From Bacteroidales bacterium UBA4231 (GTDB lineage: Bacteria > Bacteroidota > Bacteroidia > Bacteroidales > UBA932), in contig DGXN01000013.1 in the NCBI GenBank assembly GCA_002396335.1, positions 1 to 64,000 of the forward strand: a stretch of 64,000 bases of DNA, read 5' to 3'. Each line of letters begins with the position of its first letter. The stretch's first letter is position 1. The position numbers and the translations under genes are program-made. Shown here in pieces: positions 18,601-27,212 of the stretch. The notes below the pieces were generated by a model. That model was given only the letters and a program-made list of their open reading frames with translations. It ran no database searches and was not told the DNA's origin.

Positions 18601-18711
18601 ACTCTCTCCACCATGCGTGGTGGCTGGGATCCCGAATACAATGCCGACGGCAGCGGCCGCGCCTATCCCGTGGCCCGCGTCTATTCCTTCGGCCTGAATG
18701 TTAAATTCTAA
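15685..18711 (+). CDS. susC: SusC-family TonB-dependent outer-membrane glycan importer (mannan locus)
   Basis: 1008 residues from the ATG at 15685, which begins a signal peptide ending near GAAAQ. Next come a carboxypeptidase-regulatory-like domain (about 38-115: VSGTVVSNGESVIGASVIVKG), a TonB box region (LLLDDAVVVGYG), the plug (GTTPGLVIQQG, MNIRGYNT, VLKDASSTAIYGSRASNGVILVTTKKG) and a 22-strand barrel ending in YSFGLNVKF. It imports oligosaccharides across the outer membrane with the SusD lid. It starts 16 nt after the ROK gene and its stop overlaps an ATG just ahead of SusD. Confidence 0.95.
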   Translation: MKRSKFSECIRTAVLSVLVFMGAGACLGAAAQNGHRVSGTVVSNGESVIGASVIVKGTSQGTVTNVDGFYTIQTKPDAVLVFSAIGYEPVEVAVAGRNTVDVTMEESSLLLDDAVVVGYGVQKKVNLTGAVASVSTKELEGKPINNVLEGLQGTTPGLVIQQGSSTPGGVPSMNIRGYNTMNDNNPLVIIDGIEGSLANLNPNDIDQISVLKDASSTAIYGSRASNGVILVTTKKGSEGEVHVNYDMSFGLQQATALPTVVDSWIYAELYNEAAVNSGRTVKFNAQDIAGFRNGGTNVKWINELYKATAPQHSHNLSVTGGTKNLSYMASLGYLDQDSMFKGPDYGYNRYNARLNMSHKVTDRLTVNATAQYTRNVIRDHAYWTEWIIEQCNRMPAIYEIKNADGTYTYPSGSNSNSLERLETGGYRQSLNEDISGSVNASFRIMDGLSLNATVGGRSIDNGTHENRMASTAAASGDKENHISESSYRATKLTSTITLNFEKTFAEKHNVGALLGYAYEGESAKNFDTQRLTDDSKYDIFVGNLSGDKVSNNGGASDWSLYSGFARLTYNYDERYLAEFNIRNDYSSYFAKGNRSGLFPSVSLGWRLSQEPWWENIRPIIPSLKLRGSWGLVGNNRIGAYRYMQTVSVTQGYNFGGELVPTAYFSSVDPSIKWETTRMADIGLDMGLLKNNLNISFDFFNNLTSDILVGLPVPGMFGNGAPTSNAAKVSSWGWELSANYHFRTGSVDHSIAGNISDSWNKVVDTKGETLYYGYDVVTVIKEGYPLYSYYALRSNGLFQSDDEAAAAPHLEGIVPRAGDIRYIDKPDENGNTDGVINDDDRFVVGNDFPRYTFGLSYNMQWKGFFFSAFLQGVGMRSRWMRGEAVEAFHNNNEGPVLDFHLDRWTPANPNATYPRLTMGSESTNNATKSDFWIQNAAYLRLKNVQMGYNFQGDWMKAIHLSGLRAYVSVENALTLSTMRGGWDPEYNADGSGRAYPVARVYSFGLNVKF

Positions 18712-18725
18712 TGGAGGAGACAACA

Positions 18726-20300
18726 ATGAAAAAGATATTCTGTGCACTGACTCTTTCCGCAATGGTTTTCGCCGCCTGCGTGCCGCTGGACACGCCTCCT
18801 TACGACCGCGAAACCGACCTCACTTTCTGGCAGGATGACCCGGGCGCCGCTTATGACGCACTCAATACCTGCTATACGTATCTGACGGACATGTACGAGC
18901 TGGTCTACAGCGACGGCATGACGGACAACGCCTATGTAAAGGGCGGACAAAACCAGGCTATCGGCAACGGCAAATATGGCACGTCCGACGGCTATGTGTA
19001 CGACGTATGGAACCGTCACTATGCCGGAATCCGCGCCTGCAACGAACTCCTTGCCCATATCGACCTGGTCCCCGACCTGGCTGCCGACCTCAAGGCCCGC
19101 TATATTGCCGAGGCCAGGGTCCTCCGCGCATGGAACTACTACGAACTGTACGTACACTTCGGCGGCGTTCCCTATGTGACCACGCCCATCTCCATTGCCG
19201 AATCCCGCATTCTTACCCGTGAGAGCGCCGAGACCGTCGCCTCCAATATCGAGAATGAACTGCAGGAAGTGATTGACGGCAATGCGCTTCCCGGCTCCTA
19301 CAGCGGAACCGACCAGGGCCGCGTGACCAAATGGACCGCCCGTGCCATCCAGGCCCGGACCTACCTGTTCGAGGGCAATTACCAGAAGGTGCGCGACATT
19401 ACCCAGGACATCATGGACAACAGCGGAATCGAGCTGTATCCTTCCTACAGCGGCCTGTTTGAAGTATCGGCCGAACAGTGCCCCGAGATCATGCTCGCCA
19501 ACCAGTACATTCCCATCTCCCGCGAGCACAACATCATGTACAATACCATTCCCCCGTCCATGGGCGGCTATTCCAACCTCGCTCCCCTGAAGAGCCTGGT
19601 GGACAGCTACATCATGCTCAACGGAAAGGCGATTGACGAGGCAGGCTCCGGCTACGACGCCTCCAATCCCTGGGCCGGACGCGATCCCCGTCTCGCCGCT
19701 ACCGTGATGTATCCCGGCAACAGCTATCCGGGAACCGCCGGCGCCATCGAGCCGGACTGGACCGGCCGCGACGCTTTCGGCTCCACTTCCGACGTGACGC
19801 CTACCGGATACTATATCCGCAAATGGTGGGACAACACCTATCGCCAGACGCTCCAGTCGGGTCTGAACGCCATCATCATCCGCTATGCCGACGTCCTCCT
19901 GATGAACGCCGAGGCCCATGCGGAGCTGGGCACCCTGAATGAGACGGTCTGGAATGCCACGGTCCGCAAAATCCGCGAGCGTGCCGGTTTCACCGAGGCC
20001 GGAGCACTGGACTTCCCTGCAACGGGCAGCGACTTGAAGGCCATCGTGCGCAACGAACGCCGGAGCGAGCTTGCCTTCGAAGGCACCCGCCGCAACGACA
20101 TCATCCGCTGGAAAACCGCCGAAACGGTTCTGAACGGCTGGTGCCACGGCCTGTACACGGGTGAGACAGTGGGCACCGACGACGGTTTCGTCCGCGTGGA
20201 AGAGCGCCAGTTTGACCCTGCCAAACACTACCTCTGGCCCATCCCCCAGAAGGAAAGGGACCTGACCAACAATATACTGGAACAAAACCCCAACTGGTAG
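18726..20300 (+). CDS. susD: SusD-family surface glycan-binding lipoprotein (mannan locus)
   Basis: 524 residues. The ATG at 18726 is preferred because it begins a lipoprotein signal (MKKIFCALTLSAMVFAAC) and is preceded at 8-nt spacing by a Shine-Dalgarno-like GGAGGA, which is uncommon in this phylum. Typical SusD parts are the N-terminal TPR-like region (YIAEARVLRAWNYYELYVHFGGVPYV), the LRYADVLLMNAEA-type motif (IIRYADVLLMNAEAHAELG), ERRSELAFEGTRRNDIIRW and the C-terminal LWPIPQKE. It forms the lid on SusC and captures the glycan at the cell surface. Confidence 0.95.
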   Translation: MKKIFCALTLSAMVFAACVPLDTPPYDRETDLTFWQDDPGAAYDALNTCYTYLTDMYELVYSDGMTDNAYVKGGQNQAIGNGKYGTSDGYVYDVWNRHYAGIRACNELLAHIDLVPDLAADLKARYIAEARVLRAWNYYELYVHFGGVPYVTTPISIAESRILTRESAETVASNIENELQEVIDGNALPGSYSGTDQGRVTKWTARAIQARTYLFEGNYQKVRDITQDIMDNSGIELYPSYSGLFEVSAEQCPEIMLANQYIPISREHNIMYNTIPPSMGGYSNLAPLKSLVDSYIMLNGKAIDEAGSGYDASNPWAGRDPRLAATVMYPGNSYPGTAGAIEPDWTGRDAFGSTSDVTPTGYYIRKWWDNTYRQTLQSGLNAIIIRYADVLLMNAEAHAELGTLNETVWNATVRKIRERAGFTEAGALDFPATGSDLKAIVRNERRSELAFEGTRRNDIIRWKTAETVLNGWCHGLYTGETVGTDDGFVRVEERQFDPAKHYLWPIPQKERDLTNNILEQNPNW

Positions 20301-20306
20301 TCTGTT

Positions 20307-23300
20307 ATGAAAAAAATCATTGCCATACTTTCCATTGCACTCGCTTTCGTCGGGTGCAAGAGGACATACGAGTTCGACACGAACTTCACCATGCCGGTTT
20401 CATTGGATTCTCCGTCGGCCGTATCGCTTGACGTAACTTCCTCCGAGACGATCATCCTGTCATGGGAGGGCGGTAAAGCCAATGACGGCGGACTCATCCT
20501 GTACGAAGTACTCTTTGACAAAGAAGGCGGTAACTTCTCGGATCCCGTGGACGTGCGCAAGAGCGACCAGGGAGCCCTTCCCCGGCTCACCCTTTCGCAT
20601 GCCGACCTGAATATCATTGCCCGCAAAGCCGGTATCAAGCCCGGCGAGACCAGCACCCTCATCTGGACGGTGCGGGCCTCCAAGGGCGGTGAGAGCCATC
20701 TGTTCGAAGGCAGCAGGAGCATCACCGTCACCCGCGGCGAAGGCATCGACACTTTCCCCAAAGCGCTCTACCTGATGGGCAGCGGCGCCAAGGCGTCCGG
20801 TGAAGAGGAAGGCCGCGAATTCCGCATCGTCGAGGAAGGCCTCTACCAGATTTATACCCGGCTTGCCGACGGTGAGATCTATTTCCAGAGCGACGAAGAG
20901 ACGGGCACGCAGTACTACTTCGACTCTTCCAATATCCTGAATGAAGGTGAAGGAAGCGGAGACGTCACAGCCTCCGGCCTGGGCGAAGTGGCCCGAATCA
21001 CAGTGGATTTCAACTCGCTGGGCGTAAAGTTCGAGACAATCAGCGGACTCAGTGTATACCCCTGCGCCAGCAGATGGCTGAACCCCGGGGAGTACCCCAT
21101 CCACAATACGACGATTTCCTATGTGGGAAAAGGCGTTTTCAAGGCTGCCAGCATGGTTATCGAGGAATTCTTCCGCGGTTGGGACTGGTGCGCCGCCACC
21201 GGCGAGGAGCGCTACACGGTCTATGTCTCGGTCGACGGCCGGGAATGCGAGTGGAGCACCACCGACAGCAAATACGGTGCAACCCGCCCCAGCGTCAACT
21301 ACGGTATCGAATACTTTGAACTTGCGGAATACGAAGGCCGGCCCGACTGGGGTCACGGCCCGTTCAAGTTCCCCGAAGAGGTGGAAGGGAAAGTCTTTGA
21401 CTATCTCATCTACACGAACAAGGACAACAAGTTCTATCAGGAGTTTGCCAATATCCAGACCTACAACCCGGGCGATCCCATTCCCGGCGGCGGTGTCCAG
21501 GATATTCCCGGAAGCCTTGTGATCAAGGGCGAAGGATGCGCAGACAGCGGAAAGACCCTCACGAAAGTGAGCGACGGCGTGTTCATGCTTCCGTTCACCA
21601 GCTTCACCGGCGGTTCTGTCTATTTTGAAGGCGACGGAAACATCTATTATGCCAACGGCAGCGCCATCGTCCAGGGTGAAAACCTGACTGACTTCCCGGC
21701 CACTCCCGCCGACGTGCTGGAGCGCCTGATCATCGACTTCAACAACCAGAGCGTCACTCGCGCCCGTATCGGCAATCCGGCAATGACCTGGGCTTACAAC
21801 CAGACCCCGCTGGAGAACGGAACCCTCACCTACCGCGGTGACGGCGTCTTCAAGGCCGAAAGTGTCCGCGTTCCCGCCTTCTACACCGGCGGCGGATATG
21901 AGGAAGAGCGCTTCTCCTTCTACCTGAGTATCGGCGAAGACCTGTACACCTGGGGCCGTCCCGACAGCGGCGATGCTGAAAACAGGCCCACAGTGGGTGC
22001 CGACGGAAGCTACACGCTGCCCCTTGACGAATTCCAGGGACAGGACCAGTGGTCGCATCTGTGGAAGCTGGCTTCCAGCACAGCCTCCAGCACCTTCGAC
22101 GTGACGGTGAACATCGCGGCCGACGGAACGCTGAGCTATACCATCTCCAATATCGTTCCCCTCGCGGAAGGCGTTGTCCACATCCCTCAGACGCTCACCA
22201 TCGGCGGTTCGGCCGCAGAGACGGCAGGCCAGTCCCTGGCCAAGGTCGGCGACGGAATCTTCCGTCTGGGTGCAACGGCGCTCAAGGACGGTGACATCTT
22301 CTTCACCAGCGGCGACGGTTACCAGTACTACATCAACTCCGAAGGCCTTCTCACAGAAGGAGAAAAGAGCCAGAGCATCACTGCGACGACCGCCGGCGAG
22401 GCCGAACGTCTCACCCTCAACTTCTCCACCCGCGAAGTGAAGCGCACACCCCTCCGTGACATCACCCTGACCTGGGCGGCCGACTCCCCGCACTCCTACG
22501 ACGGCGGCGTGCTCAAGTACGTAGGCGGAGGAAAATTCCGCAGCAACACCACGGTCGAGTTCTACCGCGGCTGGGACTGGTGCGCAGCCAACGGCGAGGA
22601 GCGCTATTCCTTCTACGTGACGCTGGACGGCGAAAAATACACCTGGGGCCGCCCCGATGACGGCGACTCGGAAAACCGCGCCACCGTTACCGATGGCCGC
22701 AGCGAAGTCCGGAAACTGGCGGAATTCGCCGGCCAGGGCCAGTGGGATCACCTCTGGAAAGCGCCCACCAACTGCGACAAGCAGAACTTCGACGTGGAAA
22801 TCTGGTTCGACAATGACGGAACCATGTGGCACAACTTCTCCAACTTCTCACCGCTTGCCGAAGACGTGCAGCACGTTCCCTCCACGCTGACCATTCACGG
22901 CACAGGTGCCGAGACCGACGGCCAGCAGCTCCACAAGAGCGCCGACGGTGTATTCGTCCTCTACGCAACGGCGATCGGCAACGGAGATATCTACTTCACC
23001 GGCGACGGTTACCAGTACTATGTGAGCGGTGCCAGCACCCTTTGCGAAGGCAACAAGTCCGGTTCCGTCACCCCCACCCCGACGGGTGCAGGAGAACGGC
23101 TCATCGTAGACTTCAACAACAAGACCGTCAAACGCATCACCCTCAGCGACATCACCCTCACCTGGGCGGCCGACAGCCCGCATTCCTACGAGGGCAGCGT
23201 GCTCCAGTATGTGGGCGGCGGCAAGTTCCGCGGAGAAACTTACTCGGTGTTCTACCGCGGCTGGGACTGGTGCGCAGCCAACGGTGAAGAGCGCTACTCC

Positions 23301-23549
23301 TTCTACCTGACGCTGGACGGCCAGAAATACACCTGGGGCCGACCCGACAGCGGCGACGCTGAAAACAGGGCCAACGTAACCGAAGGCCGCAGTGACATCC
23401 GCGAGCTTGCCGAGTTTGCCGGCCAGGGCCAGTGGGACCACCTCTGGAAAGCCCCTACCGATTGTGACAACCACAACTTCGTCGTCGAACTCTGGATAGA
23501 TGCCGACGGCCGCATGTGGCACAATTTCTCCAATTTCACTACCAGGTAA
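20307..23549 (+). CDS. SusE-like surface glycan-binding lipoprotein with four tandem repeats
   Basis: 1080 residues. Lipoprotein signal MKKIIAILSIALAFVGC, then a SusE-type Ig-like domain (about 25-140: SPSAVSLDVTSSETIILSW). Four homologous modules of about 225-240 residues follow, each with the hallmark GWDWCAANGEERYSFY or a variant near residues 289, 527, 752 and 982, then YTWGRPDSGDAENR. Module 2 has lost the GWDWCA part (it reads YTGGGYEEERFSFY). Modules 3 and 4 are nearly identical, also at the DNA level. Position right after SusD marks it as the accessory binding protein of the mannan locus. Ligand specificity is inferred. Confidence 0.85.
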   Translation: MKKIIAILSIALAFVGCKRTYEFDTNFTMPVSLDSPSAVSLDVTSSETIILSWEGGKANDGGLILYEVLFDKEGGNFSDPVDVRKSDQGALPRLTLSHADLNIIARKAGIKPGETSTLIWTVRASKGGESHLFEGSRSITVTRGEGIDTFPKALYLMGSGAKASGEEEGREFRIVEEGLYQIYTRLADGEIYFQSDEETGTQYYFDSSNILNEGEGSGDVTASGLGEVARITVDFNSLGVKFETISGLSVYPCASRWLNPGEYPIHNTTISYVGKGVFKAASMVIEEFFRGWDWCAATGEERYTVYVSVDGRECEWSTTDSKYGATRPSVNYGIEYFELAEYEGRPDWGHGPFKFPEEVEGKVFDYLIYTNKDNKFYQEFANIQTYNPGDPIPGGGVQDIPGSLVIKGEGCADSGKTLTKVSDGVFMLPFTSFTGGSVYFEGDGNIYYANGSAIVQGENLTDFPATPADVLERLIIDFNNQSVTRARIGNPAMTWAYNQTPLENGTLTYRGDGVFKAESVRVPAFYTGGGYEEERFSFYLSIGEDLYTWGRPDSGDAENRPTVGADGSYTLPLDEFQGQDQWSHLWKLASSTASSTFDVTVNIAADGTLSYTISNIVPLAEGVVHIPQTLTIGGSAAETAGQSLAKVGDGIFRLGATALKDGDIFFTSGDGYQYYINSEGLLTEGEKSQSITATTAGEAERLTLNFSTREVKRTPLRDITLTWAADSPHSYDGGVLKYVGGGKFRSNTTVEFYRGWDWCAANGEERYSFYVTLDGEKYTWGRPDDGDSENRATVTDGRSEVRKLAEFAGQGQWDHLWKAPTNCDKQNFDVEIWFDNDGTMWHNFSNFSPLAEDVQHVPSTLTIHGTGAETDGQQLHKSADGVFVLYATAIGNGDIYFTGDGYQYYVSGASTLCEGNKSGSVTPTPTGAGERLIVDFNNKTVKRITLSDITLTWAADSPHSYEGSVLQYVGGGKFRGETYSVFYRGWDWCAANGEERYSFYLTLDGQKYTWGRPDSGDAENRANVTEGRSDIRELAEFAGQGQWDHLWKAPTDCDNHNFVVELWIDADGRMWHNFSNFTTR
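20850..23549 (+). repeat. Four protein-coding tandem modules; the last two nearly identical in DNA
   Basis: Conserved blocks recur near 21171, 21886, 22560 and 23250, a period of about 680-710 bp. The copies around 22400-22860 and 23100-23545 share long identical runs, which suggests recent duplication or gene conversion and makes the locus prone to copy-number change. Confidence 0.7.
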
Positions 23550-23562
23550 TTCCTCTGAAGAC

Positions 23563-23604
23563 AAGCGGACAGGCGCATTTGATGATGCGCCGTCCGCTTT
23601 TTTT
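23563..23604 (+). terminator. Rho-independent terminator after the SusE-like gene
   Basis: AAGCGGAC (23563-23570) and GGCGCAT (23572-23578) pair with ATGCGCC and GTCCGCTT (23585-23599), followed by a run of T. It separates the transporter genes from the hydrolase genes. Confidence 0.85.
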
Positions 23605-23607
23605 CAT

Positions 23608-23615
23608 TATCTTCG
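23608..23615 (+). promoter_or_regulatory. -7-like box of the first GH76 gene
   Basis: TATCTTCG, one base off the consensus, 4 nt before the ATG at 23620 and right behind the terminator. Confidence 0.4.
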
Positions 23616-23619
23616 TATT

Positions 23620-24855
23620 ATGAGATCCATAAAACTCCTTATCGCCTCCCTGTTTCTCTGCTCCTGCATGCAGACCTCCTGCAGCGATCCGTCCAAAGAA
23701 CAGCTGAAGCCCTCCAACGGAGGAAACGAAGGCGGCACCACGCCCGCTGCCGAAAAAGTCGTATGGCACGAACGCGCCTACGACACTTATCTTACCATAG
23801 ATAAGCTCTACGGAATCAAATCCGGGGCGACGGCCGGCTTCTTCAACGAGAATTACCCCAAAGGCAACGGAGACCTTTCGGCCTCTTTCCTGTGGCCTTA
23901 CGACGGGCTCATGAGCGGGGTCGCCCTGATGAACAAGTTGGGTTATGACGTGGACTACGCCGCCAAAGTCGAGCGCTATGAGGCTTACTGGCGCAGCGAC
24001 GGCCCCGGAGGATACGGGTCCCAGACAAACGGAACCACCGGCAGCGGCAGCCGTTTCTACGACGACAACTCCATCATCGGCCTCAACCTTGTGGAAGCCT
24101 ACAAACAGCTGCAAGATGAAAAATACCTGGCCCGCTGCGCGAAGATTGTCCACTTCCTCCTTTCCGGCGAGGATGACACGCTCGGCGGCGCCCTGTGGTG
24201 GTGCGAGGACCAGAAGAACATGCCCGGCAACGGCGACTCCAACAAACCCGCCTGCGCCAACGGCTATGCCCAATGGTTCCTCCTGAGCTACTACGACATT
24301 TGCCCCGAGGCCGAAAAAGCCGACGTCCTGGCCTTTGCCAAGCGTCTTTACGCCTGGGAGAGAAACAACCTGCTTGACTCTTCCGACCAGACCTATTGGA
24401 ACGACCGAAATGCCGACGGTTCCATCAACAAGACCAAGTGGACATACAATTCCGGGGCGATGATAGCTGCGGGTACCCGCCTGTACCACATCACCCATGA
24501 AAAGCACTATCTGGACGAGGCGATTGCCACCGCCAAAGGCGCTTACAGCTATTTTGTCAAGCAAAGGGACGGTATCGGGATGGCCTATGTGCTCAACGAT
24601 CCCTGGTTTACCATAAAGCTCATCCGCGCTTACATGGAATTGGAGCCGGACTTCAAAACCTGCGGCGAATACATCAAAGTATTCACCCGGAACCTTGAAT
24701 ATGCGTGGCAGCACGGCCGCAGCCAGAATGGCCTGTTCTACGAAGACTGGAGCGGGAAGAAAGTGAATCCCGACCGCGACAAAGGCCTTCTGATGCAGGA
24801 TGCTGCGCTGGAGTCCCTCGGCGCGATAGCCCTGTATAACAACGAACACAAGTAA
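23620..24855 (+). CDS. GH76 family endo-alpha-1,6-mannanase, lipoprotein
   Basis: 411 residues from the ATG at 23620; the open frame before it runs through the terminator and is not coding. Lipoprotein signal MRSIKLLIASLFLCSC. The (alpha/alpha)6-barrel has the GH76 catalytic Asp pair in RFYDDNSIIGLNLVEAY and conserved LGGALWWCED, ACANGYAQWFLL and WTYNSGAMIAAGTRLY blocks. GH76 enzymes cut the alpha-1,6-mannan backbone of fungal mannan. The lipoprotein anchor suggests surface or periplasmic location. It heads a three-gene hydrolase cluster (GH76, GH92, GH76) with spacings of 1 and 4 nt. Confidence 0.92.
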   Translation: MRSIKLLIASLFLCSCMQTSCSDPSKEQLKPSNGGNEGGTTPAAEKVVWHERAYDTYLTIDKLYGIKSGATAGFFNENYPKGNGDLSASFLWPYDGLMSGVALMNKLGYDVDYAAKVERYEAYWRSDGPGGYGSQTNGTTGSGSRFYDDNSIIGLNLVEAYKQLQDEKYLARCAKIVHFLLSGEDDTLGGALWWCEDQKNMPGNGDSNKPACANGYAQWFLLSYYDICPEAEKADVLAFAKRLYAWERNNLLDSSDQTYWNDRNADGSINKTKWTYNSGAMIAAGTRLYHITHEKHYLDEAIATAKGAYSYFVKQRDGIGMAYVLNDPWFTIKLIRAYMELEPDFKTCGEYIKVFTRNLEYAWQHGRSQNGLFYEDWSGKKVNPDRDKGLLMQDAALESLGAIALYNNEHK

Positions 24856-24856
24856 A

Positions 24857-27208
24857 ATGAAGAGAATCCTGCTTTGTGCCGCCGCAGTTCTGGCGGCCGC
24901 CTCATGCGCCCCCAAGGAAGATATCCTGGATTTCGTGAATCCGAACATCGGCACCGTACACAGCCGATGGTTTGTCTATACGCCCGCGTCGGCGCCGTTC
25001 GGCATGGCCAAACTCGGCGCTTCCACCAACGGCACCTATGGCAACAACCAGGGGTGGGAAGCCGTTGGATATGAGGACAATCATACTTCCATCGACGGTT
25101 TCCCCTGCTTCCACGAGTTTCAGGTAGGCGGCCTGGCCCTCATGCCGGTGACCGGAGAGCCTGTCACCCAGCCGGGACTCCTGGAGAATCCCGCTGAAGG
25201 CTGGCGTTCCTCCTTTGACAAAGCCACCGAAACGGCCCGTCCGGGCTATTACAGCGTCTATCTTGCCGACTATGACGTCAAGGCGGAACTGACCGCTACC
25301 GAAAGAGTCGGCTACCAGCGTTTCACCTTCCGGGACGGGGCCGACGCCCACATCCTCCTGAATGTAGGAACCCGGATGGGAGAAAGCGGTGCCATCCGGG
25401 ACGCTTATGTGAAAGTGGACGGTACGCGTGTGGAAGGGTACATTGTCACCGAGCCGGAATATGTAAAGAAATACCAGGCCGGAGCCACGGTGAGCATGTT
25501 TTTCTCCGGAGAACTGTCCAAGGCTCCGTCGGCAAGTTCCGCCTTCCATGTGGGACAGACGCGCGAAAGCGACACGGAGGTCTCCGGTCCGGGAGCCGTG
25601 CTTTCCCTGGATTATGACAATCCCGGCGAGGTTACAGTAAAAATCGGCCTTTCCTATACCTCCATCCAAAATGCAAGGCTCAATCTGGAGACAGAGGCGG
25701 CCGGTCTGTCCTTCGACGATGCCTGTTCCCAGACAGCGGCCAAATGGCGCTCAGCCCTTGGCCGTCTGGAGGTTTCCGGGGGAAAACCGGGCGACAAAGT
25801 AAAATTCTACACCGGTCTTTATCATGTGCTGCTGGGCCGTGGCCTGGCCAGCGACGTGAACGGCGCATACCCCCGCAACGACGGCACCGAAGGCCGGATT
25901 GAGCTCGGGGCCGACGGAAAACCGATTCATAATCATTACAATACGGACGCCATTTGGGGCGGCTACTGGAACCTGACTCCGCTGTGGGCCCTGGCCTATC
26001 CGGAATACTATAACGACTGGGTGTCCAGCCAGCTTCTGGTGTACAAGGATGCAGGATGGCTGGGCGACGGCATCGCCTGCAGCAAGTATGTCTCCGGCGT
26101 CGGCACCAACATGGTGTCGGTCGCTTTTGCAGGCGCATACAACAGCGGCATCCGGAACTACGACCTTGAGACCATGTACGCGGCGGCGCGGAAAGACAAC
26201 CTGGAATATATCGGCAGGATAGAGGGCGCCGGGAAGATGGACGTGCAGCAGTTTGTCCAGAAGGGCTATGTCCCCTATATTGACGACCCCGGCTTTGTCG
26301 CCAACAGCCGCGGCGCCACCTTCTCCGTCTCGCATACACTCGAATACAGTTTCAGCGCCTATGCCACCGCCCAGATCGCCCGGCAGATGGGTTATGACGC
26401 CGACTATCGGCAACTCACCGACCTCTCCGACGGATGGGCCAAGGTCTTCGACGACAGCCTGAAACTCGTGCATCCGCGCGGGGTGGACGGCGAATTCCTG
26501 GGCAACTTCGACCCGCTTGAGTCCTGGCGGGGTTTCCAGGAAGGCAATGCCGTCCAGTATACCTTCTTTGTCCCGCAAAATCCGGATTCGCTGATTGCCC
26601 GCCTCGGGGCCGAAGTCTTCAACGAGCGCCTGGACGGGATTTTCACCGAGGCGCGCAAAAGCATCTTCGGCGGAGGGAAGACCACGTACGCTTTCTCGGG
26701 CATCAACAGCCCTTACAACCATGGCAACCAGCCCTGCCTGCACGAACCCTGGCTCTTCAACTTCTCCGGCAAGCCTTATCTCACCCAGAAATGGGTCCGC
26801 CTGATCTGCGACGAGTTTTACGGCACCGACGGCGAGCATGGCTACGGATACGGCCAGGACGAAGATCAGGGCCAGTTGGGCGCCTGGTATGTCCTGTCCG
26901 CCATCGGACTCTTTGACGTCCAGGGCGGTGCTCCCGAGGATCCTACCTATCAGATTGGCTCGCCCATCTTCGACAAGGTCACAATCCACCTGAGCCCGTT
27001 TAATGCAAGCGGTAAAAAGTTCGTAATCAAGACCGTCGGCAACGCTCCGGAGGCCTATTACGTTCAGAAGGCCAGCTTTGACGGCAAGCCGCTGGAGCAG
27101 AACTGGCTGTACCGCAAAGATGTATTCAAAGGCGGAGAGCTGGTGCTCACCATGGGCACAGAACCTTCCGATGTCTGGAACGCCTCCCGCCCCCCTGTAA
27201 GCCGATAA
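24857..27208 (+). CDS. GH92 family exo-alpha-mannosidase, lipoprotein
   Basis: 783 residues. Lipoprotein signal MKRILLCAAAVLAAASC, an N-terminal beta-sandwich (DFVNPNIGTVHSRWFVYTPASAPFGM) and a C-terminal (alpha/alpha)6 domain. Family motifs are visible: the catalytic acid Glu in GFQEGNAVQYTFFVPQ, SPYNHGNQPCLHEPWLF and the DEDQGQLGAWYVLSAIGLF block, which carries the acidic residues that activate water. These calcium-dependent inverting enzymes remove alpha-1,2, 1,3, 1,4 or 1,6-linked mannose side chains; the linkage cannot be read from sequence alone. Confidence 0.93.
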   Translation: MKRILLCAAAVLAAASCAPKEDILDFVNPNIGTVHSRWFVYTPASAPFGMAKLGASTNGTYGNNQGWEAVGYEDNHTSIDGFPCFHEFQVGGLALMPVTGEPVTQPGLLENPAEGWRSSFDKATETARPGYYSVYLADYDVKAELTATERVGYQRFTFRDGADAHILLNVGTRMGESGAIRDAYVKVDGTRVEGYIVTEPEYVKKYQAGATVSMFFSGELSKAPSASSAFHVGQTRESDTEVSGPGAVLSLDYDNPGEVTVKIGLSYTSIQNARLNLETEAAGLSFDDACSQTAAKWRSALGRLEVSGGKPGDKVKFYTGLYHVLLGRGLASDVNGAYPRNDGTEGRIELGADGKPIHNHYNTDAIWGGYWNLTPLWALAYPEYYNDWVSSQLLVYKDAGWLGDGIACSKYVSGVGTNMVSVAFAGAYNSGIRNYDLETMYAAARKDNLEYIGRIEGAGKMDVQQFVQKGYVPYIDDPGFVANSRGATFSVSHTLEYSFSAYATAQIARQMGYDADYRQLTDLSDGWAKVFDDSLKLVHPRGVDGEFLGNFDPLESWRGFQEGNAVQYTFFVPQNPDSLIARLGAEVFNERLDGIFTEARKSIFGGGKTTYAFSGINSPYNHGNQPCLHEPWLFNFSGKPYLTQKWVRLICDEFYGTDGEHGYGYGQDEDQGQLGAWYVLSAIGLFDVQGGAPEDPTYQIGSPIFDKVTIHLSPFNASGKKFVIKTVGNAPEAYYVQKASFDGKPLEQNWLYRKDVFKGGELVLTMGTEPSDVWNASRPPVSR

Positions 27209-27212
27209 TGCG

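Noticed and set aside
16198..18762. An 854-codon minus-strand frame opposite the first SusC gene
   Set aside because: Low-complexity Val/Gly/Ala/His composition typical of antisense frames; the plus strand encodes an unmistakable SusC barrel.
20460..22832. A long minus-strand frame opposite the four-repeat lipoprotein gene
   Set aside because: It mirrors the repeats of the plus-strand gene and has no start context or domain of its own.
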